A stretch of 64,000 nt of DNA, taken from NCBI RefSeq assembly GCF_001663175.1, contig NZ_CP016033.1:2976001-3040000 (forward strand), in the 5' to 3' direction. This document shows, in pieces, positions 44,571-54,873 of the stretch. A program made the position numbers and the translations under genes. How positions within the stretch are numbered: position 1 is the first letter of the stretch; each line of letters starts with the position of its first letter. The notes beneath the pieces were generated by a model. The model was not told the origin of the DNA, made no database searches, and saw only the letters and a program-made list of their open reading frames with translations. This DNA comes from Erythrobacter neustonensis. GTDB lineage: Bacteria > Pseudomonadota > Alphaproteobacteria > Sphingomonadales > Sphingomonadaceae.

Positions 44571-46682
44571 TCAGCGCGTGAACGCCTGGGCATTGCCCGC
44601 ATCGACATTGATCATGTTGCCGGTCGACTTTGCACTCATGTCCGAGCCGAGGAAATAGACCGCCTCGGCAATGTCCTCGGGCAGCACATCGCGCTTGAGC
44701 ATCGAACGCTGGCGGTAGTGTTCCTCGAGCTCGCGCCCGCTGTCGATCCCGTGGGCACCGGCGCGTTCCTTGCGCCAGTCGCCGTCCCAGATCTTGCTGC
44801 CCTTGATCACCGCATCGGGATTGACGGTGTTGACGCGGATGCCGAACGGCGCGCCCTCCAGCGCAAGGCAGCGCGCGAGGTGGTTCGCCGCAGCCTTGGC
44901 GCTGGCATAGGCGCTGGCGTTGGTCGCGGCAGCGACGCCGTTCTTGGAGCCGATGAACACGACCGACGCCCCGCCCTGATCCTTCATCCGCTTCATCAGC
45001 GGCCATGCGGCCTTGGCGGTGAGGAAATAGCCCTGTGCCAGCACATCGTAATTGCGGTTCCACAATGCGATCGTGGTCTCCTCGATCGGCGCGGATGAGG
45101 CGATGCCGGCATTGGCGACGAGGATGTCGAGCCCGCCGAACTCGCGCGCGGCGAGGGCGAAGGCCGCTTCGACGTGCGCCTCATCGGTGACGTCGCACAC
45201 CGCGGCGCGCACCACATCCTTGCCGAACTGGCGGGCGAAGCCTGCGCGCACTTCCTCGAGGGCATCCGCCGCCCGGTCGGCCAGCACCACGCAGGCCCCT
45301 TCGCGCAGCAGCCGCGCGGCGGTGGCAGCGCCGATCCCGCCTGCGCCGCCCGTCACCAGCGCGATCTTGCCGACCAGCGGCCTCGGCGCGGGCATGCGCT
45401 GGAGCTTTGCTTCCTCAAGCAGCCAGTATTCGATGTCGAATGCTTCCTGTTCATCGAGCGCGATATAATCGCCAATCGCCTCGGCTCCGCGCATCACGTT
45501 GATGGCATTGCCGTAGAACTCGCCCGCGAGCCGCGCGGTGGTCTTGTCGGTGGCGAAAGTGATGCGGCCGACGCCCGGCACCAGCACGACGACCGGGTTG
45601 GAATCGCGCATGGCGGGGGAATTGGGCCGCCGGCAGCGCTCGTAATAGGCCGCATACATGGCGCGGTAATCGGCGATCTGCTGGGCGATATAGGCATCAT
45701 CCTGAAGCCGCGCCGGATCGAGGGTCAGCGGGGCGATCTTGGTGCGCAGGAAGTGATCGGGGCACGAGGTGCCAAGCGCCGCAAGCCGTTCGAAATCGAC
45801 GCTGCCGGTGAATTCCAGCGCTTCGGCATCGTCGGAGAAATGGCCAAGCTTGGTCCGCGCGCCGGTCATGAAGCCGCGCAGGCGGGGCATGAGATCGGCG
45901 GCGATGGCAGCGCGATCAGGGTTGGGCGCAAGCTTCGCTCCGCCGAACGCGGGTTGGCCAGCCAGCTTGCCGTTCAGGTAATTGGCGGCATCGGCGATCA
46001 GCTGGACGGTGTGTTCGTAGCAGGCCTTCGCGCTGTCAGCCCAGCAGATGATCCCGTGGCCTGCCAGCATCACGCCCTGAACCTGCGGATTGGCCGCGAC
46101 ATAATCGCGCAGCATCACGCCAAGGGTATAGCCCGGGCGCTTCCACGGCAGCCAGCCGATCTTCCCGCCCCAAATCTCCTGCGTCGCCGCTTCGCCGCCC
46201 GATGACGCGGCGAGCGCGATGATCGCATCGGGGTGGACGTGATCGACATGGGCAAAGGGCAGCAGCGAATGCAGCGGCGTATCGATACTGGCCGCGCGTG
46301 CATTGAGGTTGAAGGTGCAGTGCGGGAGAAAGCCGACCATCTTGTCGTCGTCTTCCGGCCCGCTGTAATGCGACTCAAGGCCGAGCAGCTTCTCTTGATA
46401 GAGCGTCGCGAAGCCATCGAGCTTCATCGAGCCGATGTCCCCGCCCGATCCCTTGACCCACAGCACCTCGGTCGCCTCGCCGGTCAGCGGATCGGTCTCG
46501 ATCAGCTTGGCCGAGGTGTTGCCCCCGCCGAAATTGGTGACGGTCAGATCGCTGCCCAACAGGTTCGAGCGATAGAGCAGCAATTGCGCCGGGCTGAGCG
46601 TGGCGGCGTGGGCATCGTCCCAGCGGCTCGAGGGAACGGCAAACGGAAGAGCGGCGGCGAAAATCGGGGTTTGCGCGTTCAT
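44571..46682 (-). CDS. rhaD: Bifunctional rhamnulose-1-phosphate aldolase / L-lactaldehyde dehydrogenase
   Basis: A 703-residue fusion starting at ATG 46682 (MNAQTPIFAAALPFAVPSSR). Residues 1 to about 430 are a class II aldolase domain, with TNFGGGNTSAKL, the zinc-ligand region HVDHVHPDAIIAL and AGHGIICWADS. Residues of about 450-703 are an SDR domain (ALVTGGAGGIGAATAA, catalytic YASAKAAANHLAR). It cleaves rhamnulose-1-P into DHAP and L-lactaldehyde and oxidises the latter to L-lactate. First gene of the minus-strand unit, divergent from rhaK. Confidence 0.93.
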   Translation of the reverse strand: MNAQTPIFAAALPFAVPSSRWDDAHAATLSPAQLLLYRSNLLGSDLTVTNFGGGNTSAKLIETDPLTGEATEVLWVKGSGGDIGSMKLDGFATLYQEKLLGLESHYSGPEDDDKMVGFLPHCTFNLNARAASIDTPLHSLLPFAHVDHVHPDAIIALAASSGGEAATQEIWGGKIGWLPWKRPGYTLGVMLRDYVAANPQVQGVMLAGHGIICWADSAKACYEHTVQLIADAANYLNGKLAGQPAFGGAKLAPNPDRAAIAADLMPRLRGFMTGARTKLGHFSDDAEALEFTGSVDFERLAALGTSCPDHFLRTKIAPLTLDPARLQDDAYIAQQIADYRAMYAAYYERCRRPNSPAMRDSNPVVVLVPGVGRITFATDKTTARLAGEFYGNAINVMRGAEAIGDYIALDEQEAFDIEYWLLEEAKLQRMPAPRPLVGKIALVTGGAGGIGAATAARLLREGACVVLADRAADALEEVRAGFARQFGKDVVRAAVCDVTDEAHVEAAFALAAREFGGLDILVANAGIASSAPIEETTIALWNRNYDVLAQGYFLTAKAAWPLMKRMKDQGGASVVFIGSKNGVAAATNASAYASAKAAANHLARCLALEGAPFGIRVNTVNPDAVIKGSKIWDGDWRKERAGAHGIDSGRELEEHYRQRSMLKRDVLPEDIAEAVYFLGSDMSAKSTGNMINVDAGNAQAFTR

Positions 46683-46743
46683 GGCGATCCTCGGACAAAG
46701 GCAGGCGGCGAAGGTGCCGCAGTGAGGGCGCCGATAACAATTC

Positions 46744-46788
46744 GATTGCAAATGATCAACAATGATTGTTATTGATCGTTTTAGATTG
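46744..46788. promoter_or_regulatory. Five GAT half-sites in exact 10-bp phase (DeoR-type operator)
   Basis: GATTG (46744), GATCA (46754), GATTG (46764), GATCG (46774) and GATTG (46784) start exactly 10 bp apart. They lie in the AT-rich divergent promoter between rhaD and rhaK. Tandem 10-bp direct repeats on one DNA face are typical operators for DeoR-family repressors, and such a gene lies downstream at 49406-50179. Binding is inference. Confidence 0.6.
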
Positions 46789-46802
46789 TGCAGGAGCAGC
46801 GC

Positions 46803-48218
46803 GTGCAGGCAGGTTCAACCATCGTCATCGATCTCGGCAAGACGCTGAGCAAGGTGAGCCTGTGGGATGCGCAAGGGCGGATGCTTGACCGGCAGGTGCG
46901 CCCCAATGCGCCGGTCGAGGATGGCGGCATCCGGAGACTCGATGCACCCGGAATCGGCGAGTGGCTGGTCGCAGCGCTCGCGGCCTATGCCGGGCACCCC
47001 GTCACCAGCATCGTCCCGGTGGGTCATGGCGCAGGGTTGGCGGCGCTGGTGGATGATGCCCTCGCCTTCCTGCCGCTCGATTACGAACAGCCGATCCCGC
47101 CCGTCTTCATGGCTGCCTACCGCGAACAGCGCGATCCTTTCGCCATCACCGGATCGCCGCCGCTGCCCGATGGGCTGAATATCGGCAGCCAATTGTGGTG
47201 GCTGGAGCGGCTAGAGCCTGAAGCCATGGCGCGCGCCACGCTGCTGCCTTGGGCGCAATACTGGGCGTGGTTCCTGACCGGCAGTGCGGTGAGCGAAGTG
47301 ACTAGCCTCGGCTGCCATTCCGATCTGTGGGCGCCGCAGGAGGGTGACTTCGCGCCGATGGCCAAGTGTCTGGGCTGGGCAGAGCGGTTCGCGCCGCTGG
47401 CGCGCGCGGGCGATGTGGTCGGAACCTTGCGGCCCGAGATTACCGCAAGGACCGGCCTTTCACCGAGCGTCAGCGTGCTGGCGGGCCTGCACGATTCCAA
47501 CGCCGCGCTGCTCGCCGCGCGCGGGTTTGCCGAGATTGCCGATAACGAGGCGACGGTGCTGTCCACCGGCACATGGTTTGTCGCCATGCGCCTGCCCGCC
47601 GCCCCCGTCGCCACGGCCGATCTGCCCGAAGCGCGCGATTGCCTCGTCAATGTCGACGCATTCGGCCACCCCGTCCCCTCGGCCCGCTTTATGGGCGGGC
47701 GCGAGATCGAGACGCTGATCGAGCGCGACACTCGGCGGGTCGATATCAAGCCCGATCAGCCCGCATTGCTTGCCGCCGTACCCGAGGTGCTGGCGCATCC
47801 GCGGATGATCCTGCCCACCCTCGCCCGCGGCTTTGGCCCCTTCCCCGATGGCACCTTCGACTGGATCAACCGCCCCACCCATTGGGACGAGCGGCGTGCG
47901 GCCGCGAGCCTCTATGCCGCGCTGGTGGCCGACACCGCACTCAACCTGATCGGATCGTCGGGGCGGCTGATCATCGAAGGCCGCTTTGCCGAAGCCGAAG
48001 TGTTCGTCCGCGCGCTCGCCGCCTTGCGCCCGGACACCGCCGTGTTCACCGCCAATGCGCATAATGACGTGTCCTTCGGCGCGCTGCGACTGATCGATCC
48101 GGGGCTTGAACCATCGGGCGAGCTCATCCGCGTCGCGTCGCTGCCGCAAGACCTCACCCCCTACCGGACGCGCTGGCACGCCGAGATTGCCGCCGCCGCC
48201 AAGAGACCCGCACCATGA
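46803..48218 (+). CDS. rhaK: L-rhamnulokinase (FGGY family)
   Basis: A 471-residue kinase. The start is taken as GTG 46803, 6 nt after AGGAG; a GTG at 46788 without a ribosome-binding site is the alternative. The N-terminal phosphate loop is [17 protein letters not shown], the mid-region has [17 protein letters not shown], and the ATP-binding [13 protein letters not shown] and [11 protein letters not shown] follow. It phosphorylates L-rhamnulose at O1 to feed RhaD. Its stop overlaps the next gene by 4 bp (ATGA). The phased GAT array is directly upstream. Confidence 0.9.
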   Translation: MQAGSTIVIDLGKTLSKVSLWDAQGRMLDRQVRPNAPVEDGGIRRLDAPGIGEWLVAALAAYAGHPVTSIVPVGHGAGLAALVDDALAFLPLDYEQPIPPVFMAAYREQRDPFAITGSPPLPDGLNIGSQLWWLERLEPEAMARATLLPWAQYWAWFLTGSAVSEVTSLGCHSDLWAPQEGDFAPMAKCLGWAERFAPLARAGDVVGTLRPEITARTGLSPSVSVLAGLHDSNAALLAARGFAEIADNEATVLSTGTWFVAMRLPAAPVATADLPEARDCLVNVDAFGHPVPSARFMGGREIETLIERDTRRVDIKPDQPALLAAVPEVLAHPRMILPTLARGFGPFPDGTFDWINRPTHWDERRAAASLYAALVADTALNLIGSSGRLIIEGRFAEAEVFVRALAALRPDTAVFTANAHNDVSFGALRLIDPGLEPSGELIRVASLPQDLTPYRTRWHAEIAAAAKRPAP

Positions 48219-49387
48219 TCGCCGCCTCGATTGCCGACTTCCGCGAACTCGCCCGTCGCCGCCTGCCGCACTTCCTGTTCGAGTATATCGACGGCGGTTC
48301 CTACTCCGAGACGACGCTGCGCCGGAATGTCGAGGATTTGCGCGATATTGCCCCGCGCCAGCGGGTGCTGCGCGATGTCTCCGCGCTTGACCTGTCGACC
48401 GAACTGTTCGGCCAGCGGCTTAGCCTGCCGGTGATCCTCGGCCCCGTCGGCCTTGCCGGGATGAACGCGCGGCGGGGAGAGTGTCAGGCGGTGCGCGCGG
48501 CAGAGGCGGCGGGGGTGCCGTTCACGCTGTCGACCGTATCGGCCTGCGGCCTGGACGAGGTGGCGGCGGCTGCCACAAAGCCCTTCTGGTTCCAGCTCTA
48601 CATGACCCGCGACCGCGGCTTCATGCGCGAGCTTCTGGCCGAGGCGCGCGAGGTTGGGTGCAACGCGCTGGTATTCACCGTCGACATGCCGGTGCCCGGA
48701 AGCCGTTATCGCGACTACCATTCAGGCCTAGCCGGAGCGCCGGGGATCAAGGGCGCAATCCGCCGCACATGGCAGGGCGCGATGAAACCCGGCTGGGCGT
48801 GGGATGTGGGCGTGATGGGCCGCCCCCACGGGCTCGGCAATGTCATGCGCAAGCTGGAAGGGCGCACGGGGATCGAGGATTTCTTCGCTTGGATGCGCAA
48901 CAATTTCGACAGCTCGATTGCGTGGGCAGATCTCGATTTCATCCGTTCGGAATGGCGCGGGCCGCTGATCATCAAAGGCTTGCTTGATGCCGAGGATTCG
49001 GTGGAGGCCGCCAATCTGGGGGCGGACGGGATTATCGTTTCCAACCACGGCGGGCGGCAACTGGACGGGGTCCCCTCCACCGCCCGCGCTCTGCCCGCAA
49101 TTGCCGATGCGGTGGGGGAAAGGCTGACGGTGCTGGCTGATGGCGGGGTGCGTTCGGGGCTGGATGTGGTGCGCTTGCTGGCGCTCGGGGCCAAGGGCGT
49201 GCTGCTGGGCCGCCCTTGGGTTTTCGCCCTCGCCGCGCAGGGGCAGAAGGGCGTCGAACATATGCTGCGCCTGATCGAGGCCGAGATGAGGGTCGCCATG
49301 ACGCTGACCGGCGTGACCTCGATCGCCGACATCGACCGTTCGATCCTCGTGCCCGAGGCTGGTCAGCCGCGCGCGGCCCGTCCATAA
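48215..49387 (+). CDS. lldD: FMN-dependent L-lactate dehydrogenase
   Basis: A 390-residue alpha-hydroxyacid dehydrogenase. Visible are the N-terminal [14 protein letters not shown], the FMN/substrate residues in [12 protein letters not shown] and [15 protein letters not shown], the catalytic His in [14 protein letters not shown], and [20 protein letters not shown]. It oxidises L-lactate to pyruvate at the membrane. Its coupling to rhaK fits the rhaD product L-lactate, so the pathway ends in pyruvate plus DHAP. Confidence 0.9.
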   Translation: MIAASIADFRELARRRLPHFLFEYIDGGSYSETTLRRNVEDLRDIAPRQRVLRDVSALDLSTELFGQRLSLPVILGPVGLAGMNARRGECQAVRAAEAAGVPFTLSTVSACGLDEVAAAATKPFWFQLYMTRDRGFMRELLAEAREVGCNALVFTVDMPVPGSRYRDYHSGLAGAPGIKGAIRRTWQGAMKPGWAWDVGVMGRPHGLGNVMRKLEGRTGIEDFFAWMRNNFDSSIAWADLDFIRSEWRGPLIIKGLLDAEDSVEAANLGADGIIVSNHGGRQLDGVPSTARALPAIADAVGERLTVLADGGVRSGLDVVRLLALGAKGVLLGRPWVFALAAQGQKGVEHMLRLIEAEMRVAMTLTGVTSIADIDRSILVPEAGQPRAARP

Positions 49388-49405
49388 GCGGCGCGCGAAA
49401 GGACG

Positions 49406-50179
49406 ATGGCTTCGATGCACGCGGCAGAACGGCAGAAACGGATCTTGGAAGCGCTGCGGCCCACCGGCTTTGTCAGCTACCGCGATCTTGAAATCCTGCT
49501 CGATGCCTCGCCCGCGACGATCCGGCGCGATTTGGCACGGATGGATGATGAGGGCGTTATCGCGCGGGTGCATGGCGGGGCGAAGCTTCCCGAAAGCGGC
49601 GACGCGCGGCTGATGGGGACGCCCTTCGATCAGAACATCACCCGCAATCTCGCTACCAAGCAGGCGATCGGCAAGGCGGCGGCTGCTCTGTGCGCGCCGG
49701 GCGAAGGGGTGATGATCGACGGCGGCACCACCACCTTGCAGATGTGCCCGCATCTGGATGGGCTGGGCCTTCAGGTACTCACCAACTCGCTCCACATCGT
49801 GAATGCGCTGCTCCCACAGGTCGCCACCCGTATCCTGCTGCCATCGGGCGCGGTGTTCCGCGAACAGAACATCATCCTTGCGCCCGCTGGCGAGGATTCG
49901 ATGCCGCGCTTTCACGCCCCGCGCCTGTTCATGGGGGCCGCCGCTGTCGGCCCGCAGGGCGCGATGCAGGCCGATCCCGTGCTGGTCGCCGCCGAACGCC
50001 GCCTGATCGACCGCGCCGAGGAAGTGATCCTGCTGGTCGACAGTTCCAAATTCGTTTCACGCTCGGGCACGATCGTGTGCGGGCTGGACGAGGTCGATAT
50101 CCTGATCACCGATGCGGGGATCGATGCCGGCAGCCGCGCCATGATCGAGCAGGCCGGAGCGCGGCTGATCATCGCCTGA
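49406..50179 (+). CDS. DeoR-family regulator of the rhamnose genes
   Basis: A 257-residue protein with an N-terminal HTH (RQKRILEALRPTGFVSYRDL, then DASPATIRRDLARMDDEGVI) and a phospho-sugar-sensing domain (GVMIDGGTTTLQM, LTNSLHIVNAL). The C-terminal part has VDSSKFVSRSGT. It follows lldD by 18 bp. DeoR proteins usually sense a pathway phosphosugar, here plausibly rhamnulose-1-phosphate, and repress through repeated half-sites like those at 46744-46788. Confidence 0.9.
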   Translation: MASMHAAERQKRILEALRPTGFVSYRDLEILLDASPATIRRDLARMDDEGVIARVHGGAKLPESGDARLMGTPFDQNITRNLATKQAIGKAAAALCAPGEGVMIDGGTTTLQMCPHLDGLGLQVLTNSLHIVNALLPQVATRILLPSGAVFREQNIILAPAGEDSMPRFHAPRLFMGAAAVGPQGAMQADPVLVAAERRLIDRAEEVILLVDSSKFVSRSGTIVCGLDEVDILITDAGIDAGSRAMIEQAGARLIIA

Positions 50180-50329
50180 GCATCGCCTCACCGCAAAAAC
50201 TGTCTCTTGCGCCAGTAAATGTCGATTTCGCTCGACAGGCCTTCGACACGCGCTAATGGAAACCCACGGGTTTCCACGCACCGAGTCGCCCGCAGAGCCG
50301 CGACCGGACGGCCCACGGAGGATTGCAAC

Positions 50330-51838
50330 ATGGCACAGCAGCACAGCGACATTCTTGATGTGGTGATCATCGGCGCCGGGATTTCGGGGATCGGATGCGC
50401 AGCGCACCTTCGCCGCAAGCAACCCGGCAAGAGCTGGTGCATCCTCGAAATGCGCGACGATCTGGGCGGGACGTGGGACCTGTTCCGCTACCCCGGCATT
50501 CGCTCGGACAGCGACCTCTACACCTTCAGCTACGATTTCAAGCCTTGGAACAGCGACAAGGCGATTGCGGGCGCGGCCGAGATCAAGGCCTATATCGCCG
50601 AGACCGCGGACGAATATGACATCCGCCGCCAGATTAATTTCGGCCGTAAGGTGCTGGCGGCCACATGGTCATCGGACGAAGGCCTTTGGACCGTTACCGC
50701 CCAGCGCAAGGCCGATGGCGGGCAGGAAACCTACCGCGCAAAGTGGATTTTCTCGGCCACCGGATACTACGACTACGACCAAGGCTACCGCCCCGATTTT
50801 CCCGAGGAAGCAAGCTTCACCGGGCAGATCGTCCACCCCCAGCACTGGCCTGAAGACCTCGATTACAGCGGCAAGCGGATCGCGGTGATCGGATCGGGGG
50901 CCACCGCCGTGACACTTCTGCCCGCGCTGGCCGAAAAGGCCGCTCATGTCGTGCAGGTGCAGCGCACCCCTTCCTATATCATGCCGATCCCTGAACAGGA
51001 CGGGCTCCTGAAGTTCGCGCGGCTGATGCCCTCCAAGGCGTGGACCCACAAGGTCATGCGCGCCAAAAACATCGCCACGCGCCACGTGTTCTGGAAGCTG
51101 TGCCAGAATTACCCCAACGCGATGCGGGGGCTGATCCGGCGGATCAACAAGGGCGCCCTGCCCGCCGATTTCGACATCGATACCCACTTCAACCCGCCCT
51201 ATGACCCTTGGCAGCAGCGCCTTTGCGCGGTGCCCGATGCTGACCTCTATCGCAGCCTTGCGAGCGGGAAGGCCTCGATCGTCACCGGCCACATCGCCCG
51301 CTTCGTGCCCGAAGGCATCGCGATGAAATCGGGCGAGGTTGTGCCTGCCGATATCATTGTCACCGCCACCGGGCTCAATCTCAAGATGGCGGGCGGGATC
51401 GACTTTTCGGTCGATGGGCAGAAGGTCGACTGGTCGCAGCACATGATCTTCCGCGGGATGCTGCTCGACGGCATACCCAATTTTGCGCTGTGCATCGGCT
51501 ACACCACCAATTCCTGGACGCTGAAGGTTGGTCTGCTGTGCGACTATTTCTGCCAGCTGCTGGCCGAGATGGACAAGCGCGGCAAGGCGATCTGCATTGC
51601 CCAGCGGCCTGCCCGCGAGGTCGAACTGCGCCCGCTGCTCGATTTCGGCGCGGGCTACGTCCAGCGTTCGATCGACAGCCTGCCGCGGCAGGGGGATGAT
51701 TATCCGTGGATGATGACCTTCAGCTATGGCGGCGACCGCAAGATGATGAAGCGTTCGTCGGTCATCCTGCCCGAGATGAAGCTCTACGATGCGCCCAAGG
51801 CAGCACCGGCCGAGGCGGCCCGGGCAGAAGCGGCGTAA
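50330..51838 (+). CDS. Baeyer-Villiger flavin monooxygenase
   Basis: A 502-residue flavoprotein starting at ATG 50330 (MAQQHSDILDVVIIGAGISG) after a GGAGG site. The FAD motif GAGISGIG (15-22), the Baeyer-Villiger fingerprint FTGQIVHPQHWP (163-174) and the NADPH motif GSGATA (188-193) are all intact. Such enzymes insert oxygen next to ketones in cyclic, terpenoid, steroid or long-chain substrates. Its place after the rhamnose genes and opposite a rhamnosidase/TonB unit suggests the aglycone of a rhamnoside as substrate (inference). Confidence 0.9.
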   Translation: MAQQHSDILDVVIIGAGISGIGCAAHLRRKQPGKSWCILEMRDDLGGTWDLFRYPGIRSDSDLYTFSYDFKPWNSDKAIAGAAEIKAYIAETADEYDIRRQINFGRKVLAATWSSDEGLWTVTAQRKADGGQETYRAKWIFSATGYYDYDQGYRPDFPEEASFTGQIVHPQHWPEDLDYSGKRIAVIGSGATAVTLLPALAEKAAHVVQVQRTPSYIMPIPEQDGLLKFARLMPSKAWTHKVMRAKNIATRHVFWKLCQNYPNAMRGLIRRINKGALPADFDIDTHFNPPYDPWQQRLCAVPDADLYRSLASGKASIVTGHIARFVPEGIAMKSGEVVPADIIVTATGLNLKMAGGIDFSVDGQKVDWSQHMIFRGMLLDGIPNFALCIGYTTNSWTLKVGLLCDYFCQLLAEMDKRGKAICIAQRPAREVELRPLLDFGAGYVQRSIDSLPRQGDDYPWMMTFSYGGDRKMMKRSSVILPEMKLYDAPKAAPAEAARAEAA

Positions 51839-51866
51839 GCGACTTGGGGCAGGCGGGAAACTGACT

Positions 51867-52511
51867 ATGCAACTCTACCGCCTGCCCTCTATTCTGGGCC
51901 CCATGCATGGCGATGCCCGGACACGGTTGCTGCACTGCGCCGAGCAGGCGTTCCTCGCAAAAGGCTATCGTGGCGCCAAGCTGGGCGAGATCGCGCTGGC
52001 GGCGGGCATCTCGAAGAAGACGATCTACAAGTTCGTCGAATCCAAGGAAGCGCTGTTCTGCCTCGTGGTGGAGGAGGCGATTGCCGAGAGCCTGCAACCG
52101 GCATCGCTGGTGGCGCAAGGCGATGATCTGGCGGGCGCGCTGCATGATTTCCTGCTGCCCTACATGACGCTCGCCTTTTCCGAGCGCGGGATTCACGCCT
52201 TTCGCATGCTGCTGTCCGAAGCGTTTCAGTTCCCCGACCTTGCCCAGCGCTATTTCGCGAGCGTGCGCACGACAGTGATGGCACCGATCGAGGCGTGGCT
52301 GGCAGTGCAGTCCGAAGCCGGGCGGCTCGCCATCGCCAGCTCCGAGAGCGCGGCGGAAATGCTGCTGGCGATGACCGTGACCGAACGCGCGCAACGCCTC
52401 GCACTGGGCCTTGAAGCGCCGCCGACACCGGAAGCGACCAAGGCGCAGCTGACCGCGGCCATCGCGATCTTCCTGCGCGGCGTCATGCCGCTGCCGGAGG
52501 AAGCTGCGTGA
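51867..52511 (+). CDS. TetR/AcrR-family regulator
   Basis: A 214-residue protein from ATG 51867; ATG 51903 (MHGDARTRLLHCAEQAFLAK) is a good alternative because the HTH begins there. The HTH is GAKLGEIALAAGISKKTIYK followed by FVESKEALF. The C-terminal domain is of the AcrR_C-like, ligand-binding type. It lies between the monooxygenase and glpD, overlapping glpD by 4 bp, so it may control both. Confidence 0.85.
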   Translation: MQLYRLPSILGPMHGDARTRLLHCAEQAFLAKGYRGAKLGEIALAAGISKKTIYKFVESKEALFCLVVEEAIAESLQPASLVAQGDDLAGALHDFLLPYMTLAFSERGIHAFRMLLSEAFQFPDLAQRYFASVRTTVMAPIEAWLAVQSEAGRLAIASSESAAEMLLAMTVTERAQRLALGLEAPPTPEATKAQLTAAIAIFLRGVMPLPEEAA

Positions 52512-54025
52512 CCAGCGAGGCTTGCGATCTGCTGATCGTCGGCGGCGGCATCAACGGCACCGGCATAGCGCGCGATGCCGCCGGGCGCGGGCTTTCGGTG
52601 GTGCTGGTGGAGCAGGATGATCTCGCCAGCCACACCTCGTCCGCCTCGACCAAGCTGATCCACGGCGGGCTGCGCTATCTCGAATATTGCGAGTTCCGGC
52701 TGGTGCGCGAGGCATTGAAGGAGCGCGAGGTGCTGTGGGGCATGGCGCCGCACATCATCTGGCCGATGCGCTTCGTGCTGCCGCAAAGTCATTCGCCGCG
52801 CCCGGCCTGGATGGTGCGGGCCGGGCTGTTCCTCTACGATCACATCGGCGGCCGCAAGCGCTTGCCGGCGACCGAGAGCCTGCGGCTGGCCGCCGATCCG
52901 CGCGGTCGGGGTCTGCGCCATGGCAATGACGACCGCGCCTTCGAGTATTCGGATTGCTGGGTGGAGGACAGCCGGCTGGTTGTCCTCAACGCCGTCGACG
53001 CGCATCAACGCGGCGCGCGGATCATGACCCGCACCCGGTTCGCCTCTGCTCGTCGCACCGCGACAGGGTGGGAGGCGCAAGTTTCGAGCGGCGGTATCAC
53101 CCGGACGATCCGTGCCAAGGCGATCGTCAATGCCGCAGGGCCGTGGGTGGCAGATGTGCTGGGCTGCCTGCCCCACCGCGATAGCCGCCACAGCGTCAGG
53201 CTGATCAAGGGCAGCCATATCGTCGTGCCACGGCTCTATGAGGGCGATCACGCCTTCATGCTGCAAAACGCCGACAAGCGGATCGTGTTTGCCATCCCCT
53301 ACGAAGGCCGCTTCACGCTGGTGGGCACCACGGACGAGGCGTGGGACAAAGCCCCGGGCCCCGCGCAGATCAGCGCGGGCGAGACGCGCTATCTGCTCGA
53401 TACCATCCGCCAGTATTTCGAAGCGCCAGTGCGCGAAGCCGACATCGTCTGGAGCTTTGCCGGGATCCGCCCGCTCTTCGATGACAAGGCCGCCGATGCC
53501 TCGGCCGTGACGCGCGACTATGTGCTCGATTGCGACAGCGGCAGCGACTTCGCAGGCGCGCCCGTGCTCAGCGTCTATGGCGGCAAGATCACCACCTATC
53601 GCAAGCTCGCTGAACACGCCTTGGAGGAACTGGCGGGCCATTTTCCCGCTGCCGGGCGGGCGTGGACATCGGGCGCGGTGCTGCCGGGGGGCGACCTGCC
53701 CGGCGGCGATTTTGCCGCTTTCGTGCGCGCGCAGCAGCAGGCGCGCCCCGCCCTGCCTGCCGACCTGATCCAGCGCCTGTGCCGCGCCTATGGCACGCGG
53801 ATCGCCGAGGTGCTGGGGGATGCAAAGTCCTTGGCCGATCTCGGCGAGGATTTCGGCGGCGGGCTCTATGCCTGCGAAGTCGATTACCTCGTCCGCCACG
53901 AATGGGCGAGGTGCGCCGAGGACATCCTGTTCCGGCGCTCCAAGCTCGGCATCCATGTCAGCGCGGCGACGCGCGCGGCGCTTGACGCCTATCTTGGCAC
54001 CGCGCGCGAACGCCGCGCCGGTTAG
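52508..54025 (+). CDS. glpD: Aerobic glycerol-3-phosphate dehydrogenase
   Basis: A 505-residue FAD-dependent enzyme with a GTG start overlapping the TetR stop (GTGA). The FAD site is LLIVGGGINGTGIARDAAGR. The substrate-side signatures are STKLIHGGLRYLEYCEFRLV and AGPWVADVLG, with FAIPYEGRFTLVGTTDE and SVYGGKITTYRKLAEHAL following. It oxidises glycerol-3-phosphate to DHAP and feeds the quinone pool. In this locus it could process glycerol released from a glycolipid or simply join DHAP from RhaD (inference). Confidence 0.9.
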   Translation: MTSEACDLLIVGGGINGTGIARDAAGRGLSVVLVEQDDLASHTSSASTKLIHGGLRYLEYCEFRLVREALKEREVLWGMAPHIIWPMRFVLPQSHSPRPAWMVRAGLFLYDHIGGRKRLPATESLRLAADPRGRGLRHGNDDRAFEYSDCWVEDSRLVVLNAVDAHQRGARIMTRTRFASARRTATGWEAQVSSGGITRTIRAKAIVNAAGPWVADVLGCLPHRDSRHSVRLIKGSHIVVPRLYEGDHAFMLQNADKRIVFAIPYEGRFTLVGTTDEAWDKAPGPAQISAGETRYLLDTIRQYFEAPVREADIVWSFAGIRPLFDDKAADASAVTRDYVLDCDSGSDFAGAPVLSVYGGKITTYRKLAEHALEELAGHFPAAGRAWTSGAVLPGGDLPGGDFAAFVRAQQQARPALPADLIQRLCRAYGTRIAEVLGDAKSLADLGEDFGGGLYACEVDYLVRHEWARCAEDILFRRSKLGIHVSAATRAALDAYLGTARERRAG

Positions 54026-54026
54026 C

Positions 54027-54863
54027 CTAGTTCAGCCCGTCTCCGGCCAATTCGACCGCCTCGGCGATATCGCGGTCGCGGAAGCCTGCCCGCTCGATCC
54101 ATTTGCGGATCAGGCCCGGAATGCGGGCGGGAATCGCGTTCTTGGCCGGGACCACCACCATATCCTCGCGCCGCTCGATCCCGCGCAGGATGGCGGCGAC
54201 GACCTCTTCGAGGGTAATCATCTTCCACAGCCCCTTGCTGTTGCCACCCCAGATCTTCACGCCTGCCGGATCGGCGTGAACCTTGTCCATCATGTTGGTG
54301 GGGAAGAAGGTCGGGTGAACCGTGCCGACGCCCACGCCCAGCCTGCGCACTTCCAGACGGATGCTGTTGCACATCGCCCACACGCCGGCCTTGCTCGCGG
54401 TGTATTGCGCCTGCAGCGGCGAATGAACGAAGGCCGCCATCGACGAGATCGCCATCAGGTATCCGCGCCGCTGCTGCACGTGGGGCAGCGCTGCCTTGAA
54501 CGTCCGCCACGCGCCGTTGAGGTTGATGTCGATCACCCGGTCAAACGCTTCAGGCGCGATTTTCTCCATCGGCGAAGCGATCGCTATCCCCGAATTGGCG
54601 ATCATCACATCGATCCCGCCAAAGTGCGCGGCGGCCGCGTTGATCCCAGCCTCCACTGCCTCCCAAGAGCGCACATCGACATAGCCGCCCCACACGTCTT
54701 GGCCGCCGCCCAGCGATTGTACCTGCTCGGCGACCGCATCGGCGTTGATGTCGAGCAGGGCGAGCCTTGCCCCCTTCGCCTGCAAGGCAATCGCCAGCGC
54801 GCGGCCGAGGCCGCCTGTCGATCCGGTGATGGCGATCACGCGCCCGTTGATGGCGTAGGTCAT
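54027..54863 (-). CDS. Short-chain dehydrogenase/reductase
   Basis: A 278-residue SDR starting at ATG 54863 (MTYAINGRVIAITGSTGGLG). The cofactor motif is TGSTGGLG, then NSGIA, the catalytic Ser in ISSMAAFVHS, and YTASKAG with Tyr and Lys. It is the last gene of the TonB receptor-rhamnosidase-esterase-SDR unit, 10 bp after the esterase, and probably oxidises or reduces a hydroxyl group of the released aglycone. It converges with glpD (1-bp gap). Confidence 0.88.
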   Translation of the reverse strand: MTYAINGRVIAITGSTGGLGRALAIALQAKGARLALLDINADAVAEQVQSLGGGQDVWGGYVDVRSWEAVEAGINAAAAHFGGIDVMIANSGIAIASPMEKIAPEAFDRVIDINLNGAWRTFKAALPHVQQRRGYLMAISSMAAFVHSPLQAQYTASKAGVWAMCNSIRLEVRRLGVGVGTVHPTFFPTNMMDKVHADPAGVKIWGGNSKGLWKMITLEEVVAAILRGIERREDMVVVPAKNAIPARIPGLIRKWIERAGFRDRDIAEAVELAGDGLN

Positions 54864-54873
54864 GAAGGGTTCC

